From Seriola aureovittata (lineage: Eukaryota; Chordata; Actinopteri; Carangiformes; Carangidae), in assembly GCF_021018895.1 (NCBI RefSeq), contig NC_079382.1, positions 13,032,501-13,096,500 of the forward strand: 64,000 bases of DNA, read 5' to 3'. Positions 58,090 through 64,000 of the stretch are shown here, piece after piece. The position numbers and the translations under genes are program-made. Every line of letters starts with the position of its first letter. Within the stretch, counting starts at the first letter, position 1. Under the pieces are notes generated by a model that was not told the origin of the DNA, searched no databases, and saw nothing but the letters and a program-made list of their open reading frames with translations.

Positions 58090-58420
58090 TCAGATCTGAT
58101 GGGCTGGGATTTGGCACTCCAGAGCTTTGCTTGTCACAATATTGATTAAGAAATAATTACCCAGACTGCTTAGTGATTCCTCGCATGTTCGCCTGTATCC
58201 TGCCTCTCCCTCCTTCCTGCATGCCTCTGCAGCGAAGCAGCCCTTATTTTGCCCCTGATTAGATGTAACAAACATAATCTGGAAGAGAGCTGTCTGTTTT
58301 GAAATACAGCAGGAGCAGTCGGCCCCTCCTGCAGTGAAGGCTAACAGAGACGCTAGTGAGTAATTACCATCAAAGCTCCTAGGTTAGCATACAAAGTATG
58401 ACTGACAGCTATAAGCCCTC
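58090..58420. promoter_or_regulatory. Candidate developmental enhancer
   Basis: Seen: CAATATTG (58137-58144) next to GATTAAG, TAATTA (58154-58159), and a composite TAATTACCATCAAAG (58361-58375) joining a homeodomain core with a TCF/LEF-like core. The same 10-mer TAATTACCAT followed closely by a CAAAG word also occurs at 35071-35088. Inference: shared regulatory grammar between the two blocks. Not tested for conservation. Confidence 0.3.
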
Positions 58421-58979
58421 TAACTGCTGATTGAATCACCAGAGATTCCAATGATTGAAATACACCATCAAGTAAACTGATAAGTGATTGCCTGTCATAT
58501 GTTTTCCTACCCTACTAAGTCACCTGAAATGATTTTCAATGAGAATTCAGTGTTCACAATTGCCACTTTTCTGTAACCGCTGAGCAACACGGCAACTCTG
58601 TAATTGTAACCTAGGTCGCAAATGAGCCCCATCAGCTTTACCCTACACTAGACAGAAGGATGTAGAGGCCCGTGCTGTAAATCATTTCCCAGTTTACCGT
58701 GCTGTACCTGCAATGGCGAACAGTTTTATGACACTAAGCGAGGATGTTACAGAGGTATCTGCAAGAGCAGCTCTATGTCATTAAAATCAGAACAGCAGCA
58801 GAAATATCTCTTTCATGACTGGAAAATGAAGCATGTACAGCATGACAAGAAAACCGTGCACAATGTTTTTCTACCACCGTGGTTTGTGTGGTTTTTGGCA
58901 CATCTGCTCTGCTGAGAGAATTTGATAAAGAGTCCATGCAGCCCATCCAGCATAACTGCTCAGCAGGGCTAAATGATTT

Positions 58980-59200
58980 GGAGACATGCTGACTTTAAGT
59001 GCTCTAATAGCACTAGATCATATAACCCACCGCTACTGCCCGGCTGTAATAGACTAATTATGGCTCGGTGCAATACAGAAGACAGCAGCTGAGCACATTC
59101 TCCCTCTGTTGCAGCCTCCCAATCCATTTCTCACGCTTTCTGCAGTGTTAGTGCCTAAATTAGCGATGGACCGCACTGTAATCCCCTTCAAACATCTCAT
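58980..59200. promoter_or_regulatory. Candidate conserved non-coding element
   Basis: Seen: repeat-free sequence with GTAATAGACTAATTATGGCTC, CCTAAATTAGCGATGG and several preserved CpGs (CCGCTACTGCCCGGC). Inference from composition only. Confidence 0.2.
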
Positions 59201-61038
59201 AGGACAAGGGAAGGATGAAGTTCAGATTTTGTGTCTGGCTGGCTGAAAGGTTATTCTCTGATTTCAACAGAAACCACGTGCCACTCAGATAACACCCACT
59301 GCACTAAATGGGTGGAATGTAATGACCAGAATAATGGGTGCTTCATTTTTTTTTTTTTTTTTTTTTTTGCCTCCCGACTAAATCTGAAACATTATCATAC
59401 AAACTGGCTCATGATTCCACTTAAATCCACCAGCTGGCCTTAAATCTTAAAAGGTTTGGTTTTACAGCTTTTTACATTGAATGTTAATTTTTTTTTTTCC
59501 TGGTGATTAAACTTGACTAAATAAAATTACAGAAATTGGTCACATAACCTTTTTATTTTAATTTTTTTTTCCATAAGACTGCATCAAATGTGTGTGTACT
59601 GCTTTAATTAGAACAAACAACAATTTCTGCTACTCCAATACACCCACAAAATTTAAATGCAGCATCAATATAAAAAAAGCAATTCAGGAACATGCATAAC
59701 GTACATTCTTACGGACCTTCTGAATCAAACACAAATTATTCAAAATTAGAGAGCTCTTCCTCCAGATGCTCTGCGTGTCGTATTTACCACACAGGCTTCT
59801 AATAATCAGTGTGGAAGGGCCAAGGAATGTGTCTAGACAAGCAGAAATGCTTCTGATCAGCAGGACACTCTTCTTTTGCCCTTTATACAAGAAAGCAGAG
59901 TTTGAGATAAGTAAAAAACATCATTGTCAAAATTTTCCACATGAAATTTACAAGCCTCTTTGAACTCAACACCATGACCAAAGATTAAACAGTGACTCAC
60001 AGCTCAGCAAGGACAGGGAGAATCGATTTCATGACTTATGCAAATTCTTCTGTGGTGGTTGGAAGTCACAAAATATTCTTATACTTTAGCTACAGTGCCT
60101 TTGTAAGAGATTTAATTTCACCAGATTATTGAATAAATTTGCTTTCAAAACCACGACAAAACTAAAAACACTGGGTCTTAGTTAAAATAATAAAAATGTT
60201 GCTTTCATTCTCCCTGAGCACTGAAGGATTTTAGGTTCCAGCTCTCCACACAAAACCCTTGATCTACACTGAAACTCTCGTCGTCCGTAATTACACTATA
60301 TTTACCATAACTATTCTATTAAAACCTCTGTGTGACTCGGCCAGGTTTGGTGAGAACAACAGTTGTGGTTATTCAACCTCTGCCAACTCATCTGGCAGCG
60401 CTGCGCATCGGCAGCTCTGGTCTGAATCCTTCTCCTTCTCAGCATACCCAGTATAACTGAATCATCATGTTTTCTGGAATCCGCCTCCCGTCGCTGCTCG
60501 CCTCACAATGAGTGTTATTTACTGTATCTGACTAACAAGCCTAAGATTGGAGCAGCACCACCTCTGCTGCCCCAGCGACTCAACCCTGCCAAGTTAATGA
60601 CCACATCTGTGCAAACACACAGCAACTAAATGACCAACCCCAAGAAAGCTATGGGCTAATTTCCTTGACTGGGCTCATCTCTATTAACTGAACTCTCTTT
60701 CCTCTGTGGTAATAAGACATGGCAATGCTGGCAGATGGTTACTTAACCTATGATGGTCTGGAAATCCCAGCTTTCTACTATTCAGTGAGTTAATCACACA
60801 GGCCTTCAAAGTAAAGACTCCACTGGTCCAATCAGCTGGGACGCACATCACAAACCATCCATTACCAAGGCTGGAGATTGATGCTGGTGTTGAGTTCATC
60901 TAGAAAGAGTAACAGAGGCTTCCCAAGGCTGGAATAGATGACCTAAAAAACAAGTCTGTCCTCAGCTGATTGATCACAGTCGATGCTCAATTATCGGCTG
61001 TTGAGAACATTGTAACATGTCGTAGCCTTTGCGTGACC

Positions 61039-61063
61039 GGGGTGGGGGGGTGGGGGGGTGGGG
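61039..61063 (+). other. Strong G-quadruplex motif, single-T loops
   Basis: Plus-strand G runs of 4, 7, 7 and 4 separated by single Ts. Four runs with one-base loops are the pattern expected for a very stable parallel quadruplex. The minus-strand frame 60991-61173 reads it as a proline stretch and is an artefact. It lies 98 bp left of a transposon copy. Confidence 0.85.
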
Positions 61064-61160
61064 TTTATTAACCTTTTCACACCAAAGGCTTGTGACCCCC
61101 CAATACAACGCTGACCTGTGTGAATGAAAAATGTTACTGTCAACTGTAAATAACAGGAAG

Positions 61161-61457
61161 AGGGCTGCAGCAAATGTTTGTTGACATTATCGATTAATCG
61201 TCTAGTTACACTTCATTTAATTAATTTGATTAATTGTTTTGTCTATATACAGACAGTTAGATATAGAAAATAGTGACAAATGCCCTTTATAAATATTCAG
61301 GAGCCTAGGGTATTCGAATTCAAACCAAAGATATTCAATTTACTGAAATTAAATAGAAAAGTAGTTCATCAATCTAAAAGCTGTAAACGGTGGATGTTTG
61401 CTATTTTTGCATGATAAATAAATTAAACGATTCACTAACTGAATGATTAGCAGTCCT
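61161..61457. repeat. ATCGATTAATCG-family element, short copy
   Basis: Seen: the left end AGGGCTGCAGCAAATG and the right end read backwards AGGACTGCTAATCATT form a degenerate terminal inverted repeat. The interior has CATTATCGATTAATCG, AGAAAATAGTGACAAATGCC and CCAAAGATATTCAATTTACT. From memory this is the same common percomorph non-autonomous DNA element as at 27603-27880, in the opposite orientation and internally shortened. No clear target duplication is seen. Confidence 0.7.
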
Positions 61458-63221
61458 GATGTTGCTCATTACAGGGCAATACACATAAATAATGAATACA
61501 TGGAATATTTACCATGAACCTGGGTTTGCTATTTTTTCATGCTACATGTTGAAGTTTAACTTATTAACATCAACTCTAAAGCCAACAATGGAACTTGCCA
61601 ACATTTATTTACCACTTCCACAGTGATGAACTCAGACATTTTTGGCTTTACAAGTTCAGGACCAGGAGTGTCTTGCCTTTCAGGTCTTCTGAAAGCCCCC
61701 GACATGGGACATGGCAAGAACAACTTTTCACAGAGGAGACTGAGGCTAAAAGCGTTCTCATACAAGTTAATGATCAGTGCAGTGGGTATCAGTAGCTCTA
61801 ATCATGTACGGCATCAGTGTGAGGATATTGTTCAAGAAAAAGAAAACAGCAGCTGTGATCTATGTCTTCTATGTCTGTCACTAACAATTCAAGAATAATA
61901 GGCCTGCGAATATTTTGCTTTAATCAAAAATGTAACAATCAAAGCTTTAGGAAAAGTAATAGGAGAATGAAAATGATATGCTTTACAAGAAAGAAAGAAG
62001 CTTAAGTGCCCATTATTCTTGCATACTATGCAAATTAAGTGATTCACCTTCACCTAGGGCAATAAAATGAATTTAAATAGAATTTAATGTACATTTATTA
62101 TTATTCCGCCAACCCGCAAAAGTTTAAATAGCTGCTGTTACTTTGACATACAGGAGGTGCAGCGTGATCTGCATCGTCTTACTCAGTGGTGATATAAATG
62201 TGTGACGCTGTCATCTGAATTTAGGATTAGGAATGTCTGGGCTTTACAATCAGGAAGTGAAAAGGGGAGCAGACGTGAAGCACAGACTTGAAATATTACA
62301 GGGCATTTGCACAGCTCTGTTGTCACATTGTGACTCATTTACTCTCAGCAGGGTTTTCAATTACTAATGATTAAAACCCCCTTTGGTATTCCTATCCAGG
62401 ACAAGCAGGAGCCGCTTTAATAATGAAATGGAACTCCAACAGCATACACATTAAAATGTCCAAAAATAAAGCCCTTGGTGTGAAGCTGATAGAAAAGAAC
62501 AGAACCTCCTCACTGAAGCTGTTACATTCTTTGAGCATTTCTGGCAAATTGAAGCTTATATTCTTACATTTGCTTGATATTCACCAGCAGCTGTTGCATG
62601 TTGCCTGAAATGGTTTGTGAAGTTCTTTGTCTGTACAAAGTTAGAAAAGTACTTAGACTGACACAATGCATTGTTCAACATGAAGAATTATTACAGCATT
62701 ATTAAAAAGGCAGGCCATTAAAGGGGCATTCATGCAAAACAGAGCCTTGGTTAATGCTGCTCTCAGCAACCTTGATGAATAGAGACAGGCGTGCAGCGGG
62801 GAAATGCAACTACAACTGTACCACTTCATGTTCATCTCTATGTTCTTAACGGCATCTCTATGTTCAGCTCTAGTTTTTCAAATGTTTAATAAACCTAAAT
62901 GGCTGAAAAGAAATCCAAATTCATTCATTCATATCTTTGACCATTCATATAAATTTTGAGAAGAGAGATCTGGTTCCAATTACCTACTAAATGAGTGATG
63001 AAAAATAGCAGTATGAGTAATGGAATTTCTTGCAGTCTTCTGCAACTCAACAATGTTGGAGGAACATGATCACAAGATCATGAAAACCTGCTGTAGCCAT
63101 TACTGTATCAAATCATTGATGTTTTTTATGCTTTGTCAGAAATACAACTTGTTGAAAGTACATGTTTTATCTTCAACAACATTTATGTCAAATCTGAGTC
63201 AGATCATTGTGCTCACAAGAT
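61458..63221. other. AT-rich unique stretch
   Basis: No gene recognised. A 13-bp word CATCTCTATGTTC is repeated within 30 bp near 62835-62865. Two overlapping plus-strand frames (61595-61795, 61623-61898) have no recognisable content. Confidence 0.5.
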
Positions 63222-63486
63222 GTTACATATCGACACCCTCTTAAAATAATGGCCTAAGTCATTTTTTCAGGTTTTTCAGGAAACACAAAAAACTCAACAA
63301 AAGAGTCACACTTTTGACATAGGCCATTATACAACCGGGGGTAGAATTGCATGTTCCCCTCAACTGAGGATTCAGGCGATTTTACCAGAGGTGGCCAGCA
63401 TCATGAGGGGGTGATTTAGGCAAAAAAAACATTTTTGTCAAAACATGACTTAGGCCATTATTTTAGGAAGGTGACGATATGAAAAC
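63222..63486. mobile_element. Foldback MITE with ~40-bp terminal inverted repeats
   Basis: Seen: 63242-63262 and 63445-63465 are perfect 21-bp inverted repeats (core AAAATAATGGCCTAAGTCAT). The similarity continues outward with few mismatches through CATATCGACACCCTC on the left and its counterpart CATATCGTCACCTTC read backwards on the right. A third, internal partial copy (TGACATAGGCCATTATA) lies at 63315-63331 in the orientation of the right end. The interior is under 200 bp and non-coding. The family is not identified. Confidence 0.75.
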
Positions 63487-64000
63487 TTTCATTTGCCGAC
63501 TGTTACTTGAAAAAGGTAGCTCATACTGAAGACACCTCTCTTCTCTCTTGTATGTCAGTGATACAGACACAGACAGGTGAAGTCAGACAAGCGTGCAAGC
63601 TGCTCCGGCCTCTCGATCTCTGGGAGCGTCTGACACCTCTGTTGTCACCTCCTCCCTCCAGCATGGACACTGGGTACACGAGCTCCATGCATGCATTTGC
63701 ATCAATGTACCTGATGCAAGATGCTATAGAAAATCAATACTGAGATGTGCAATGCTCCACAACAAGAATTGTAGCTGTAATTCCTCAAGAGACATCGCAC
63801 CCTGCTGTTTGCAAACAGGGAATGTTACCTCCACATGCACTGATACAATATCCAATTCATCACGGTGCGAGCAAACAAAATTAGACCAGACACTAGAGAG
63901 ACATTCCTCCTGTCGAAAATTTTACTGTGACTGATATGAAACAGAGAAAATCTGTCACAGTGTGACAGGGAGGTGCCATGCAGTGCCGCCTTATTTACAG
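63487..64000. other. Right edge: unique sequence with palindromic sites
   Basis: Contains the perfect palindrome CTGTTTGCAAACAG (63805-63818, back-to-back forkhead-like words) and CTGTCACAGTGTGACAG (63952-63968, inverted TGACAG words as bound by MEIS/TGIF proteins). A 113-codon plus-strand frame (63593-63934) is rich in Cys and Ser towards its end but has no signal peptide or recognisable pattern, and another frame overlaps it. An acceptor-like CTCTTCTCTCTTGTATGTCAG ends at 63559. No gene is called. Confidence 0.45.

Larger units (their letters stand above)
57931..61038. other. Unique stretch with enhancer-like blocks
   Basis: Enhancer-like blocks at 58090-58420 and about 58980-59200 are notable. 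It also contains T runs at 59346-59368 (T23), about 59489 and 59562. No gene is recognised; frames are at most about 71 codons. Confidence 0.5.

Noticed and set aside
63593..63934. Cysteine-rich 113-codon frame
   Set aside because: No signal peptide, no spaced cysteine pattern of a known family, and another frame overlaps it.

Overview
The window looks like nuclear DNA of a bony fish, most likely a percomorph (perch-like) teleost. It has very frequent long (CA/TG)n and (GA)n microsatellites, a relatively AT-rich background, and several interspersed repeats whose wording I know from percomorph genomes. Examples are the TTAGCATGCTAAC-type repeat at 45-507, the TTAGCTTAGC repeat at 11294-12872, the ATCGATTAATCG-type elements at 27603-27880 and 61161-61457, and a 34.1 kb fragment. 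Nothing bacterial, plasmid, phage or viral is visible.

I find no protein-coding gene that I can name. Open frames are short, and many are only readings of CA, GA or poly-A/T tracts. No frame shows a recognisable protein family, and I recognise no tRNA, rRNA, snRNA or well-known microRNA. The window is best read as a long intron or intergenic gene-desert segment.

The best positional clue is on the minus strand at 40182-40255. A near-ideal 3' splice site abuts a perfect 5' splice site (TTGCAG|GTAAGTGG), and a second GTAAGT donor follows 47 nt downstream. That is the layout of a vertebrate recursive-splice site with its RS-exon. It suggests that the window, or at least its middle, lies in a very long intron of a minus-strand gene. 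A handful of short splice-flanked open segments are listed as weak exon candidates.

Layout: 0-14 kb carries an old repeat, TG arrays, weak exon candidates and a nested transposon insertion (11.3-12.9 kb). 14-28 kb is mostly unique, with two CpG-rich patches (18.0 and 24.4 kb), a C-rich/G4 tract, enhancer-like sequence at 20.4 kb and a repeat plus T30 plus a patterned AC array at 27.6-28.3 kb. 28-41 kb is almost repeat-free and enhancer-like in places, with a perfect 17-bp hairpin (35.6 kb) and the recursive-splice candidate. 41-58 kb has the longest arrays, (AC)41 and (GA)49. 58-64 kb has enhancer-like stretches, a four-run G-quadruplex motif, a repeat copy, a foldback MITE and palindromic factor-site-like sequences at the right edge.

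Conservation, expression and repeat-library identity could not be tested here. Statements about them rest on memory of families or are inference, and are marked so.
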